Assembly: GCA_963776675.1 (NCBI GenBank)
Contig: CAVZNR010000047.1
Coordinates: 1-64,000 of the forward strand
Reading direction: 5' to 3'
Length of the DNA: 64,000 bases
Source: Hyphomicrobium_A sp963776675
GTDB taxonomy: Bacteria > Pseudomonadota > Alphaproteobacteria > Rhizobiales > Hyphomicrobiaceae
The notes below the pieces were generated by a model. It ran no database searches, had not been told where the DNA came from, and worked only from the letters and a program-made list of their open reading frames with translations. Made by a program: the position numbers and the translations under genes. Of the stretch, positions 18,886 to 27,801 are shown one piece after another (position 1 is the first letter of the stretch; every line of letters starts with the position of its first letter).

Positions 18886-21276
18886 GTGAAAGTTTATGCG
18901 AGCGTACCGGGTCAGAGACCTGGACATGCCTGGGGTTTCAAGCAGCTGCGCCGCGCAGCACTCCTTTCGGTTCTGCATGTGACGATCGTGGTACCGGCCT
19001 TCGCTGGGACGAGCGCCCCGGCGGGTACGCCTGCCACGCCGACACCTGTGGTCACTCGCACGCCCAGCCTCACCAGCGTCGGTGATGGTGGATGCGTGCA
19101 GCAGTACGACCAAAAGTTTCTAAGCCTCAATCAACAGGCGATCACCGCCAACGACGTCGGCCTTGCCGCGAACGCCGTCGGCGCCGCTGCCGATGTCACC
19201 GGACTCACGGCGCAAGAGGTCGCATCAGCCGCGGCAACCGCCTCGTTCGGCGTCATGGCTGGTGGTTTCACGGCCGCAGTCACCGGTCTCGGAGAGGCGG
19301 CCGTCGAAGTCGTGGTTCCACTCGATGCCGGAGCCGCTGCCCCTGAACTCGTCGCCGCAGGTGTCGGCTTGGGATTCGCTGATGGAGCGGCCGTTGCGCT
19401 GGCCACTTCCACTGGGGTTGAGGACGTCGCGCTCGCCGCTCAGATTGTCGGCGCCGGGTCAACCGTGACCGGCGTAGCTTCGCAAATCGCAGCGCAGGTC
19501 TTCACCCAGAACTCGCAAGATTTGGCGACCTACGTGAACACCCTGCACGAGTGTGATCAGCAGTTCACCGGCACGGTCACCGTCGAGTCCGGCGGCGTCG
19601 ACGTGACGGGCAACTCGATATTCCAGGGCAACGTCGGCATCGACGGCGACCTCGCGATGAGCGGCGATCTTGACGTCAACCAGCTGCATGCCGCGCAGGG
19701 TATTTCCGCCCACGATGGAAAGATCTGGCTCGGTGATCCCAACGGTACCGATTACCAGGACGGCATCACGCTAGGCGGCGGCTCGCTGTCGGGTGCGGGC
19801 TCTGGTGGTCCCCTGGCCTTCACCGGCGACGTCGACGCGATCGCCATCGGCAACGGTGCCAGGGCGGAAAACGCCAATGATACCGCGCTTGGAACTGGTG
19901 CACAGGCGACGGGCGGCGGAGCGACGGCGGTCGGCTGGGCTTCGATGGCGTCCGGCCTGAATTCGGTTGTCGTCGGGCATTCCACCGCGGGCGGTGAGAA
20001 CGGGATCGCCGTCGGAACGAACAACAATTCCGGCACGGGCGACAACAACTCCGTCCTCGGCAGCGGCATTACCATTACGAGCGGCGACAACAATACGGCC
20101 CTCGGCGTCGGTCACACGATTACCGGCAGCAACAATACCGCCATTGGCGACCCGATCACGATCGACGGCACGGGGAACTTTGTTGGTGGCAACGGCAGCA
20201 CGGTTACGGGCGACAACAACCAGGCCACCGGCAACTTCAGCACCGTCACTGGCGACCGTAATTTCGCCGGCGGCAATGGGGTTACGATCGACGGCGACAG
20301 AAACCTCGCGATCGGAGAGAACGCCAACACTGGAACCGCCAGCGATGCGGTCACGCTGGGAAGCAACTCCTCCGCCACAGAGACCTTCGCCACCGCCGTC
20401 GGCTCGCATGCGACCGCCTCGGGCCCGCGGGCGACGGCGATTGGTGATTTCGCAACGGCAAGCCAGCAATCGGCCGCCGCCTTCGGCAACGGCAGCAGTG
20501 CTACCGGCTCGCACTCTTCGGCCCTCGGATCGGAGTCCGTGGCCAATGCGCTGGATTCGACGGCAATTGGCTATTATGCACAGGCCACCGGCCAGAGCGC
20601 TACCGCCCTCGGGGGCGGTGCCGGTGCCACGGCCGCCGCGAATGCCTCCGGCGACTTTGCCATCGCCATCGGCGGTGGCGGCACCAACGGCGCGAGCGCG
20701 ACCGCAGCCAATGCGATTGCCATGGGGCAACAATCGAGTGCAGCTGCCGAGAATTCGACGGCGATCGGCTACAACACGACGGTTGCCGCCGCGCACACCA
20801 ACTCGTCCGCGATTGGCACCGGCGCAACGACGACCAACGACAATCAGATGATGTTCGGTACCAGCACCCAGACCTACACCATGCCGGGCATCACCTCGGG
20901 CCTCAGCCGGTCGCGGCAGACCGGCCCGCTCGATGTGACGACGTCTGACGCCGACGGCAATCTGGCAAGCGATGGCGGCGCCGTCTTCACCGCCTTGAGC
21001 GAGTTGCAGGCCGGTGTTGCCATGGGGTTTGCGCTGGAGAACCCCGAGCTCCAGGGTAGCGAGTCGTTCGGGATCGCCGCCAACTGGGGCAAGTTCAATG
21101 ACTCGCAGGCGCTCGGTTTTGCAGCCATCGGCGTGCTGACCCGCGATACGTTCGGCGGGGGCGAGCGCCTCGCCGTCTCGGGCGGTTTCGCCTTCAGCAC
21201 AGCCGAGAAGACCTACTTCGGCCGCAACGGCGGCAGGCAGTATGGCGGCCGGGCCGGCGGTCAGCTGACGTGGTAA
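18886..21276 (+). CDS. Trimeric autotransporter adhesin (YadA-like)
   Basis: Type Vc secreted surface adhesin, 796 aa, with GTG start and GGGG upstream. The order is: signal peptide; Thr/Pro segment (about residues 40-65); Ala/Val-rich helical region (80-215) bearing two cysteines at its edges; then a long head of left-handed beta-roll repeats. The head mixes GDNN/GDRN repeats (GSGITITSGDNNTALG, GSTVTGDNN) with classic YadA-head units (TAVGSHATASGPRATAIG). The last 90 residues contain four amphipathic strands and end in an aromatic residue (GGQLTW), the trimeric barrel anchor. A coiled-coil stalk is very short or absent. A terminator follows. Confidence 0.85.
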   Translation: MKVYASVPGQRPGHAWGFKQLRRAALLSVLHVTIVVPAFAGTSAPAGTPATPTPVVTRTPSLTSVGDGGCVQQYDQKFLSLNQQAITANDVGLAANAVGAAADVTGLTAQEVASAAATASFGVMAGGFTAAVTGLGEAAVEVVVPLDAGAAAPELVAAGVGLGFADGAAVALATSTGVEDVALAAQIVGAGSTVTGVASQIAAQVFTQNSQDLATYVNTLHECDQQFTGTVTVESGGVDVTGNSIFQGNVGIDGDLAMSGDLDVNQLHAAQGISAHDGKIWLGDPNGTDYQDGITLGGGSLSGAGSGGPLAFTGDVDAIAIGNGARAENANDTALGTGAQATGGGATAVGWASMASGLNSVVVGHSTAGGENGIAVGTNNNSGTGDNNSVLGSGITITSGDNNTALGVGHTITGSNNTAIGDPITIDGTGNFVGGNGSTVTGDNNQATGNFSTVTGDRNFAGGNGVTIDGDRNLAIGENANTGTASDAVTLGSNSSATETFATAVGSHATASGPRATAIGDFATASQQSAAAFGNGSSATGSHSSALGSESVANALDSTAIGYYAQATGQSATALGGGAGATAAANASGDFAIAIGGGGTNGASATAANAIAMGQQSSAAAENSTAIGYNTTVAAAHTNSSAIGTGATTTNDNQMMFGTSTQTYTMPGITSGLSRSRQTGPLDVTTSDADGNLASDGGAVFTALSELQAGVAMGFALENPELQGSESFGIAANWGKFNDSQALGFAAIGVLTRDTFGGGERLAVSGGFAFSTAEKTYFGRNGGRQYGGRAGGQLTW

Positions 21277-21313
21277 ACGCGCAGAGCCGCTAGAGAAGCA
21301 CGGTGAAGGACAG

Positions 21314-21344
21314 GCACCTCGGTCTAGGCCCGAGATGCTTTTTT
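21314..21344 (+). terminator. Rho-independent terminator of the adhesin gene
   Basis: GCACCTCGG pairs with CCGAGATGC (one mismatch) and is followed by TTTTTT, 37 bp after the adhesin stop. Confidence 0.75.
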
Positions 21345-21399
21345 CGCCTTCTTCTGCCCTATACTGCGCGCGACCTGCGCGTTGGACCTTCCCGTTCCC

Positions 21400-21963
21400 A
21401 TGATCATTCGCTTCGGCCCAGTGCTGCTCGTCTCGCTGTTTCTCGTCGCGCCCGTCTTGGCCGAGCAGAAGCCTAAGACGCCGCCGGTTGCCGAGAAGAG
21501 CGGAAGGCAGCCCGCACCATCCACCGCCGCGCCGGCCTCGCAGATTCCCGAGGATCGGGCGTTGAGCATCCTGATCCGCAGGACACTCTTGACGCTCAAC
21601 GACGCCAACCTGACAGGGAACTACACGGTGATGCGCGATCTCTCCGCGCCCGGATTTCAGTCGGCCAACAACGCCGCCAAGCTCACCGAGATTTTCGCCA
21701 TCCTAAGAAACCACAATCTCGACTTGGCACCGATCATGTACTTCGAACCCAAGCTGGTGCGCCCGGCCGAGATCGATGCCAACGGCATGCTACGAGCCTC
21801 GGGCTTCATCCCCACGCGACCGCAACAGGTCAATTTCGACATGCTGTTTCAGAAGGTCGCCGACAAGTGGCGGCTGTTCGGTATTGCCGTCAATACGTCA
21901 CCAGCCGCGGCAGCCCTGCCGGACACGTCGTCTGCGAGCGCTGGCGAGACAAAAAAGAAGTAG
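21400..21963 (+). CDS. Exported hypothetical protein
   Basis: 187 aa from the ATG at 21400 (a TTG at 21382 is an alternative). Signal peptide MIIRFGPVLLVSLFLVAPVL with cleavage near LAEQK. A Pro/Ala linker leads into a single domain of about 120 residues (ALSILIRRTLLTLNDANLTG, VMRDLSAPGFQ, VNFDMLFQKVADKWRLFGIA) resembling NTF2-like secreted proteins in secondary structure. A Ser/Lys tail ends it. The family name is not certain. Confidence 0.65.
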   Translation: MIIRFGPVLLVSLFLVAPVLAEQKPKTPPVAEKSGRQPAPSTAAPASQIPEDRALSILIRRTLLTLNDANLTGNYTVMRDLSAPGFQSANNAAKLTEIFAILRNHNLDLAPIMYFEPKLVRPAEIDANGMLRASGFIPTRPQQVNFDMLFQKVADKWRLFGIAVNTSPAAAALPDTSSASAGETKKK

Positions 21964-21973
21964 GGGCTGCGCG

Positions 21974-22000
21974 CCGGAGGGACGGCGCCCGCGCCTCCGG
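21974..22000. terminator. Possible bidirectional hairpin between convergent genes
   Basis: CCGGAGG and CCTCCGG form a 7-bp stem around a GC-rich loop, located between the convergent genes ending at 21963 and 22004. No T-run. Confidence 0.35.
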
Positions 22001-22003
22001 TCT

Positions 22004-23881
22004 CTAGTGCCAATGCGCCGCCGGCTGGATGGCCTCGGGTTCCGGGACCTCCAGCTCCGAGGGGCCTGCGGCTCCGTTGGCTCGTGCGCCTGGAGACGGC
22101 GGCTGCTCGCGCCGCCGCGGCGTGAACTCGACGACGTGGGAATGCGATACGCGGCGGATGTCGCGCACGACGAAGAACCCGATCACGAATCCGATGAGAA
22201 AGCCGCGCATCGAGGAGGAGGCGAGCCAGCTGATTTCGCCTTCGCGCAGCCTGTCGGCTATGACGCGGCCATAGCCCGTCTGGAAGGCCACGTGGAAGAG
22301 ATAGGCGGCGAGCTGGCCGAGGGCATAAGCGAGGCCGAGGACCATGCCGTCCACGCTACGTTCGGCGATCGCGCTGTTTTTCAGGCTTGGCCAATCCGAT
22401 ACTCTGGCGAGGCCGCATATGCCGATCGTCACGAATGCCGCCGATGCCGACCACGGCAGCACGCTCGCAAGGTATTGGCCGAGTGTTTCATCGTCGCGCG
22501 GGCTCACGCCGGCCGGATCGATGAAATAGCGCGTGCATTGCACGACGATAAATCCCGCAACGGCCGTCATTCCTGCGCCCAGATATGACGACCAGGGGAC
22601 ATCCCGGCTTTGCGCGAAGCGCCGGCGCGAGCCCCACATGGCGCCGATCAGCGCGGCGATCGATATGGTGGTGGCGATCGAGATGTAAAGCTCGGGCTTG
22701 GCCTTCTGGCCCGACCACAAAGCGCCCAGAGTGAAGAAGAAGAAGACGGTCGGAAAGGTTGCGAGGATCACGAGGATGACGCGGTCGAGATTGACCTCCT
22801 GGATCTCGCCCAGACCGAGAAAGCCGGCGTCCTTCACCTCGTCGAGCTGCTCGGGCGCGCGATCGCCGGCGCGCACGATCATCTTTGCGGCCAGCCGGCT
22901 GGCGTTCTGCAGCATCAGCTGGTACTCGGTCCTCAGATAGCCTTCGATCTGCGCAACATATTGCTGGAGCTGCTTGGCGCTCAGGCGCAGCGGCTCATGC
23001 CCTTGCTCGGAGCCGATGCTTTGCGCCAGATCGATCTCGTTCATGATCTGCTGCGCCACGTCCTCCGCCAGTCCGATCCTGTGCCGATCGCGGTGGGAGG
23101 CATCATCGAGGAGGTTGGCGACGCGCGATAGCCGTTGGCCGTACTGGCTGCCGCGTTCCATGTGGTCGATGATGCGCATCATGCTGGCCGCAAGCTTGGT
23201 CTTACGGAAATGTGCCTCCTCCAGGCGCACAAGCTCCTGCCTGTCGGAGGGAGAAAGCACCGTGTTGTCGCGCAGCAGCTCGCTCTTGAGCATCCGCAGC
23301 AGGCTGCTCACCTTCTGCCAGGTGTCGACCGAATCGAGATGCATGGTGCCCGCATCGTCTTTGGCGATGTAGACGTCGAACTGGCGCAAATATTCCAGCC
23401 CTTGCTCGATCTCGCTGTCGGAAGGTTGGAACGGGCATGTCGCCAGGTGAACTCGCAGCGCGTCCTCGTCGGCGCGCTTGTGCTGGGCGCTGTGCAGCAG
23501 AATAGCGTACTGGCGATCAAGCTCCTTGATCTGCGGGATCGCCAGCAGCGCCCCGACGGTGATGACGGCTATGAGCGGAAGCTGCTGGCGCAGCTCCTCG
23601 GGAATGACCTCAGGCAAGTTGCCCGGCAACTTGGAAAGAATGTTGGGCGAGTAAAGACAAATGCCGAGGATGAACAGGTAGACGAACATGTGCGTGAGCA
23701 CGAAGAACAGCTTGGCGGTAAAGCTGTGTGGAAGCTTTTGGCCGTCCACATCCCGCACCTGCGTCAGCCGGAATAGCGCGTAGGCCGCAACGACGGCGCC
23801 GGCAAACAGAATGAGCTCGACGTTGGTGGAAAGAAAGCGGGCGACGCTGGAAGCTTCGCCCAGAGCAAACGTGCGGTCCAT
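22004..23881 (-). CDS. Large polytopic membrane protein with cytoplasmic helical insert, unknown
   Basis: 625 aa from the ATG at 23881 (GGGGGG upstream; an earlier in-frame ATG at 23941 gives an unlikely Arg-rich lead). Three N-terminal membrane helices (about residues 21-39, 57-78 and 101-118) are followed by a hydrophilic, mostly helical domain of about 250 residues (LDRQYAILLHSAQHKRADED, EIEQGLEYLRQFDVYIA, VANLLDDASHRDRHRIGLAE). About six more membrane helices follow, then a Pro/Glu-rich tail. I do not recognise the family. The layout suggests a signalling or sensor membrane protein. Its gene is isolated. Confidence 0.7.
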   Translation of the reverse strand: MDRTFALGEASSVARFLSTNVELILFAGAVVAAYALFRLTQVRDVDGQKLPHSFTAKLFFVLTHMFVYLFILGICLYSPNILSKLPGNLPEVIPEELRQQLPLIAVITVGALLAIPQIKELDRQYAILLHSAQHKRADEDALRVHLATCPFQPSDSEIEQGLEYLRQFDVYIAKDDAGTMHLDSVDTWQKVSSLLRMLKSELLRDNTVLSPSDRQELVRLEEAHFRKTKLAASMMRIIDHMERGSQYGQRLSRVANLLDDASHRDRHRIGLAEDVAQQIMNEIDLAQSIGSEQGHEPLRLSAKQLQQYVAQIEGYLRTEYQLMLQNASRLAAKMIVRAGDRAPEQLDEVKDAGFLGLGEIQEVNLDRVILVILATFPTVFFFFTLGALWSGQKAKPELYISIATTISIAALIGAMWGSRRRFAQSRDVPWSSYLGAGMTAVAGFIVVQCTRYFIDPAGVSPRDDETLGQYLASVLPWSASAAFVTIGICGLARVSDWPSLKNSAIAERSVDGMVLGLAYALGQLAAYLFHVAFQTGYGRVIADRLREGEISWLASSSMRGFLIGFVIGFFVVRDIRRVSHSHVVEFTPRRREQPPSPGARANGAAGPSELEVPEPEAIQPAAHWH

Positions 23882-24241
23882 ATCGGCCCCCCGAGTTCGC
23901 CGCCGTCGCGAAAATGCATTGTTCCGCCAACAAACAACCAAGCATGTTTTGTTGCGCTGTCAACCGCTGCAGCCGAATGTGGCGGGGGTAACAATTGCGA
24001 TCGGTGTCGTATCCACGCATTTCAAAAGGTCACGCGGTGCGCCGGTGCCATTGGGCACGTTTGCGCTTGGCGCAACGGCGAGCTCGACATCCGAGCCGCC
24101 GGCGGAGAGGACGGTGCGCGCACCGAGACCTCGTCGTGCGAGAGCATCGAAAAGATTGCCGCGTAAACGCGCGCGCCCGGAGGTGACCCTCCGGGCGCAA
24201 ATTCCTGAGGCGCGCTGCGGCCGCGCTAGGTCGCCTGCGCG
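23882..24241. other. Intergenic region between two minus-strand genes
   Basis: 360 bp with no convincing coding frame. The left part is AT-richer and probably holds the promoter of the large membrane protein. The right part contains a strong hairpin (24173-24198). Confidence 0.5.
24173..24198 (-). terminator. Hairpin after the FKBP gene, probable terminator
   Basis: Perfect 11-bp stem GCGCCCGGAGG/CCTCCGGGCGC with a 4-nt loop, 44 bp past the FKBP stop. There is only a short T-run on the minus strand. Confidence 0.6.
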
Positions 24242-24700
24242 CTACTCTTTGATGCCCTGCAGCTCGACATCGAAGATCAGCGTGGCGTTGGGGGGAATGG
24301 AGGCCCCGGCGCCGTTGGTGCCGTAGGCGAGGTTGGGCGGAATGATGAGCGTGCGCTTGCCCCCGACCTTCATGGTCGCCACGCCGTCGTCCCATCCTTG
24401 AATAACCTGCCCGGTGCCGAGCTTGAACATGAACGGGTATCCGCGGTCGACCGAGCTGTCGAACTTCGCGCCCTTGGCACCATTCTCGTAAAGCCAGCCC
24501 GTGTAATCGACCACGACGGTCTGGCCCTTCTTGGGCTGGGCTCCGGTCCCGACCTTTGTATCGATGATCTTCAGGCCCATCGGCGTGGTGATCGCATTGC
24601 CTTCCGCCTGGGCTGCGGCCGGAGGCGCGTTGCCCGACAGGGCGCCGATGGCGGCGATCGCGGCGGCCAACAGGATAAGCGGACGTGAGAAAGCGGGCAT
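24242..24700 (-). CDS. FKBP-type peptidyl-prolyl cis-trans isomerase, exported
   Basis: Periplasmic prolyl isomerase, 152 aa from the ATG at 24700 (GGAGGAGA upstream). Signal peptide to about residue 31 (PPAAAQA). A single FKBP domain follows: KVGTGAQPKKGQTVVVDYTG, KFDSSVDRGYPFMFKLGTGQ, VIQGWDDGVATMKVGGKRTL and IPPNLAYG. The catalytic-pocket residues usual for FKBPs (Tyr, Phe, Asp in YTG/KFDSS, VIQGW, and the AYG Tyr) are present. It helps folding of exported proteins. Confidence 0.93.
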   Translation of the reverse strand: MPAFSRPLILLAAAIAAIGALSGNAPPAAAQAEGNAITTPMGLKIIDTKVGTGAQPKKGQTVVVDYTGWLYENGAKGAKFDSSVDRGYPFMFKLGTGQVIQGWDDGVATMKVGGKRTLIIPPNLAYGTNGAGASIPPNATLIFDVELQGIKE

Positions 24701-24943
24701 ATATGTCTCCTCCATTGGCGCGGGTCGCGCGGTGAATGCGCGGCCTCTCTAGCCCATCCTCGCCAAGAGCGCATCTGTCGGATCGGCTGGGATGGCGCTC
24801 GCTCGCTCACGTCACGCGCCTCACATATGGTTAAAGCAAAACAATATAAGCAGTTGCTGCAAAGGGATAAATCTCATCCTTAGTTCTGCCGTTTTCGAGC
24901 CTCCTCAATGCCGCTCAGGGAGATTCAAAAAAAGGTCGCACCC

Positions 24944-25489
24944 ATGTCCAGCAAGCCTACGTCTGCGAACGGCGACGACGTCTCGCATAGCGATCCGCAC
25001 AAGTCGTCGCGCGAATGGAGTGAGTTGGTTGGCTTCCGACGGCGCGAGGCGGTGCCCGAGCATACGGTGCCCCAGGCTGCTGCCGATGGTGATGGGGTCG
25101 TCGTGGTGGGCAAGGGCGCGAGCATCGTTGGCGAGATCACCAACTGCTCACAGGTCGAGATTGCGGGCGCTCTCGAGGGCAAGGTGGTCGCGGAGTCCGT
25201 GATCGTGCGCGCCGGCGGCCGCCTCAAGGGCCAGGTCTGCTCCGAGCGCGCCGAGGTGCATGGTATTATCGAAGGCGACGTTCAGGTCGAGGACCATCTC
25301 GACATTCGCTCTACCGGGGAGGTCAGCGGCGAGCTCGCCTACGGCAAGCTGTCGGTGGCCTCCGGTGGTCGGCTCGCCGGCAGCATCCAGATCGTGTCCG
25401 ATCTGCAGGGCAAGCCGCGCTCCGCCGTGGCAGCCGAAGCCGGCGCAGCCAACGGCATTGGCACGACCGGCAGCACCGTCTCGAACTAG
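24944..25489 (+). CDS. Bactofilin (polymer-forming cytoskeletal protein)
   Basis: Beta-helical filament-forming cytoskeletal protein, 181 aa from the ATG at 24944 (an upstream in-frame ATG at 24908 lacks a good ribosome site). A disordered N-terminal 55 residues precede the bactofilin core (VVVGKGASIVGEITNCSQVE, GALEGKVVAES). Its short repeats continue through GRLKGQVCSERAEVHGIIEG and STGEVSGELAYGKLSV. An Ala/Gly-rich tail ends it. Bactofilins organise cell shape, stalks or wall synthesis. It stands alone here, without the often adjacent M23 peptidase. Confidence 0.92.
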   Translation: MSSKPTSANGDDVSHSDPHKSSREWSELVGFRRREAVPEHTVPQAAADGDGVVVVGKGASIVGEITNCSQVEIAGALEGKVVAESVIVRAGGRLKGQVCSERAEVHGIIEGDVQVEDHLDIRSTGEVSGELAYGKLSVASGGRLAGSIQIVSDLQGKPRSAVAAEAGAANGIGTTGSTVSN

Positions 25490-25653
25490 CCGGGTCGGCG
25501 ACGACCTGGTCGCTTTTCAGATCACTCTGAGACTTGACCAAGCACCCGGCCGCATCGCGGCCGGGTGAAACTTTTGGTGCGCGACGACCGCCTCCCACAC
25601 GGCCTCCCGATCACGCGGCGCCCCCGCAGCCGATCTCGATCCCGTACTTCGGA

Positions 25654-25682
25654 TTGACAACATACCAACTGGTCGGTATGTC
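25654..25682 (+). promoter_or_regulatory. Promoter with embedded TetR operator
   Basis: The -35 TTGACA (25654-25659) and -10-like TATGTC (25677-25682) are spaced by 17 bp. The palindrome ACATACC...GGTATGT (25660-25681) occupies the spacer and -10, so a bound repressor would block RNA polymerase. ACATACC/GGTATGT half sites are typical of a widespread TetR subgroup. It lies 24 bp upstream of the tetR start. Confidence 0.8.
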
Positions 25683-25705
25683 CTCTTGCGGAAACGGGAT
25701 TCGAC

Positions 25706-26332
25706 ATGCCGAAAGCTGCTGCAAAACCTTCCGCACGCACCAAGCTCCTCGACGCCGCCTTCACGGCGATCCGCACGAAGGGCTACGCGGCGACGACCGT
25801 CGACGAGTTGTGCGCCGCCGCCGGCGTCACCAAAGGCGCCTTCTTCCATCACTTCAAAAGCAAGGACGACCTCGCCGTCGCGGCCGCCGACCATTGGGCG
25901 GAGACGACAGGCGCGTTGTTCGCCGCCGCGCCCTATCACGCGGCGCCCGATCCGCTCGACCGCGTTCTGGGCTACATCGACTTCCGCAAGGCGATCCTCA
26001 AGGGCCGCGTGCCGGAGTTCACCTGTCTCGTCGGCACCATGGTGCAGGAGGCCTACGCCAGCCATCCCGGCATCCGTGACGCCTGCGCGCGGTCCATCTG
26101 CGGGCATGCCGAGACGCTCGAGGCCGACATCGCCGCAGCGATGAAGAAATACCGCATCCATGCCGAGTGGACGCCCGCCAGCCTGGCGCTGCACACGCAG
26201 GCCGTGCTGCAGGGGGCCTTCATCCTCGCCAAGGCCAAAGGCGGTCCGCAGGTGGCGGCCGAGTCCGCCGATCACCTGCGCCGTTACGTCGAGCTGTTGT
26301 TCAACCGTAGAAGTAGGGAGAAGGCCAAATGA
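25706..26332 (+). CDS. TetR-family transcriptional regulator
   Basis: 208-aa repressor. The HTH is at residues 12-55 (LLDAAFTAIRTKGYAATTVD, then GVTKGAFFHHFKSKDDLAVA). The ligand-binding half includes EFTCLVGTMVQEAYASHPGI, which places a conserved-looking Cys at about residue 108, as in thiol- or electrophile-sensing relatives. The stop overlaps the start of the VOC gene (ATGA), so both are cotranscribed from the operator-bearing promoter at 25654-25682. The operon is probably derepressed by a small reactive compound. Confidence 0.9.
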   Translation: MPKAAAKPSARTKLLDAAFTAIRTKGYAATTVDELCAAAGVTKGAFFHHFKSKDDLAVAAADHWAETTGALFAAAPYHAAPDPLDRVLGYIDFRKAILKGRVPEFTCLVGTMVQEAYASHPGIRDACARSICGHAETLEADIAAAMKKYRIHAEWTPASLALHTQAVLQGAFILAKAKGGPQVAAESADHLRRYVELLFNRRSREKAK

Positions 26333-26850
26333 AAGCCAAGCCAAAGAAAGCCAAAGCGAAAGCGAAGAAGCCCGGCGCCGCGACACTGTCGAAGGCGAAG
26401 GCCAAGTCGCTGCGCAGTCAACCGTTGATGCCGCATCTCGTTTGCGCCGGCGCGGCCAAGGCTATCGACTTCTACAAGAAGGCGTTCGGTGCTGCCGAGA
26501 TGATGCGTCTGGCGGGCAAGGACGGCAAGCTCATGCACGCCTCGGTGGCGATCAACGGCGCCTGCGTCATGCTCGTCGATGAGATGCGGGAGTGGGGTGC
26601 GCTGTCGCCCAAGTCGCTCAAGGGCACGCCGGTCACGATGCATCTCAACGTGGACGACGTCGACGCGGTGTTCAAACGCGCGGTCAAGGCAGGTGCGACG
26701 CCGATCATGCCGGTCGCCGACATGTTCTGGGGCGACCGCTACGGCGTCATCGAGGACCCCTTCGGTCATCGCTGGTCGATCGCCACCCACCAGCGCGACC
26801 TGACGCCGAAGGAGATTGAAAAGGCCATGCGTAGCGAAATGCCCATGTGA
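26329..26850 (+). CDS. VOC/glyoxalase-fold protein (PhnB-like)
   Basis: 173 aa. A Lys/Ala-rich N-terminal 30 residues precede a single VOC domain. It contains MPHLVCAGAAKAIDFYKKAF, MMRLAGKDGKLMHASVAING, LNVDDVDAVFKRAVKAGA and WGDRYGVIEDPFGHRWSIAT. This is the 'YexxFG' type of the PhnB/YdcE family, usually without proven glyoxalase I activity. Translationally coupled to the tetR gene (4-bp overlap), which suggests a detoxification or resistance role under that repressor. Confidence 0.88.
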   Translation: MKAKPKKAKAKAKKPGAATLSKAKAKSLRSQPLMPHLVCAGAAKAIDFYKKAFGAAEMMRLAGKDGKLMHASVAINGACVMLVDEMREWGALSPKSLKGTPVTMHLNVDDVDAVFKRAVKAGATPIMPVADMFWGDRYGVIEDPFGHRWSIATHQRDLTPKEIEKAMRSEMPM

Positions 26851-26989
26851 GTGAGGAAACCGTCATGGCATCCGTACAGAAAGTTTCCACCTGCCTTTGT
26901 CTCGCTTCTCCCCCGAGTTCGCGCATCACGGGCGTCTCACGCTATGGCTGGACTCGAGGCGGCCTACGAGGGACCCTGAGAGCAAGGCA

Positions 26990-27023
26990 AAACGCGGGGG
27001 CAACGAACGTTGCTCCCGCGTTT
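26990..27023. terminator. Strong 15-bp hairpin, terminator of the PRC-barrel gene
   Basis: AAACGCGGGGGCAAC pairs with GTTGCTCCCGCGTTT (one G-T pair) around a 4-nt loop. On the minus strand it ends TTTT, 25 bp after the PRC-barrel stop. It may also end the VOC operon transcript. Confidence 0.8.
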
Positions 27024-27047
27024 GTGCACCGATACGTGCTTCGGTTA

Positions 27048-27632
27048 CTACTCTTTGATCGGCGGCAGGCTCTTGGCTTCGGCCTCCGTCAGCGTCACGA
27101 CGAGGCTGTCGTCCTTGACCTGCTCGATCTGGTCGGCGGTGAACCGCACCCGCGTCGCGCCGAAGCCGAGGAAGCCGCCGATGTCCGCGTGGACCTCGGT
27201 GACGTCTCCGTTGGGGCCGAGGCTGAGCGCGGCAATCTCGCCGAGATTCTTGCCGTCGCTGCTGTAGACCGGACGCCCGATCCACTCCTTCATGGTCGCT
27301 TCCGTTACGTTGAACGGCGTTGCGCCGGCCGGCTTGGTGGCCGCGTCGGCGTCGGCTTTCATGGTGTCGTCGTTTTGCGGCGTGGCGGCCGGCGCTGTGG
27401 CCGTCGCGTTGCTGTCGGTCCCGTCCGGGGCCTTCATGGTCGGAACGGCGTCACCGACGCGGCCCGTCGGCGCAGTTTGAGTGGCGCCGTCGGGTGCCTT
27501 CATGTCCGGCGTCGCCGCATCCATGCGGTTCTCCGCCGGCGTCGTGGAATCGGGCTGCGTCGCGGCCTCTTGCGCGAGCGCCATGCCACTTGCTGCGCCT
27601 GCGAAGATTAGCGAGAGTATGACTTGTTTCAT
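27048..27632 (-). CDS. Exported PRC-barrel domain protein
   Basis: 194 aa from the ATG at 27632, preceded by GGGAGAG. Signal peptide MKQVILSLIFAGAASGMALA. A low-complexity Ala/Pro/Thr/Asp linker contains a repeat (TPDMKAPDGATQTAP / VPTMKAPDGTDSNAT). The C-terminal PRC-barrel (about residues 105-190) has MKEWIGRPVYSSDGKNLGEI and GFGATRVRFTADQIEQV. Such exported PRC-barrel proteins are frequent in Hyphomicrobiales; their function is undefined. Confidence 0.85.
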   Translation of the reverse strand: MKQVILSLIFAGAASGMALAQEAATQPDSTTPAENRMDAATPDMKAPDGATQTAPTGRVGDAVPTMKAPDGTDSNATATAPAATPQNDDTMKADADAATKPAGATPFNVTEATMKEWIGRPVYSSDGKNLGEIAALSLGPNGDVTEVHADIGGFLGFGATRVRFTADQIEQVKDDSLVVTLTEAEAKSLPPIKE

Positions 27633-27801
27633 TGATCGCTCTCCCAAAATGTTATTGGCGATGGCATGAAACGTTTCGCTTCGTGTTAAGTTCCTATTGG
27701 GGGTTACCCATAGTTTTGCGCGTGCCGGCTGCGGTCGAAATCGGACCTGCTGCAGCCGGCGTAGGATCACGTCCAGTTTGCTGTCACAAGGGGAGAGTGC
27801 T

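Noticed and set aside
19960..20860. Repeats in the adhesin as a CRISPR-like or tandem DNA repeat
   Set aside because: They are degenerate protein repeats of the YadA head, not exact DNA repeats.
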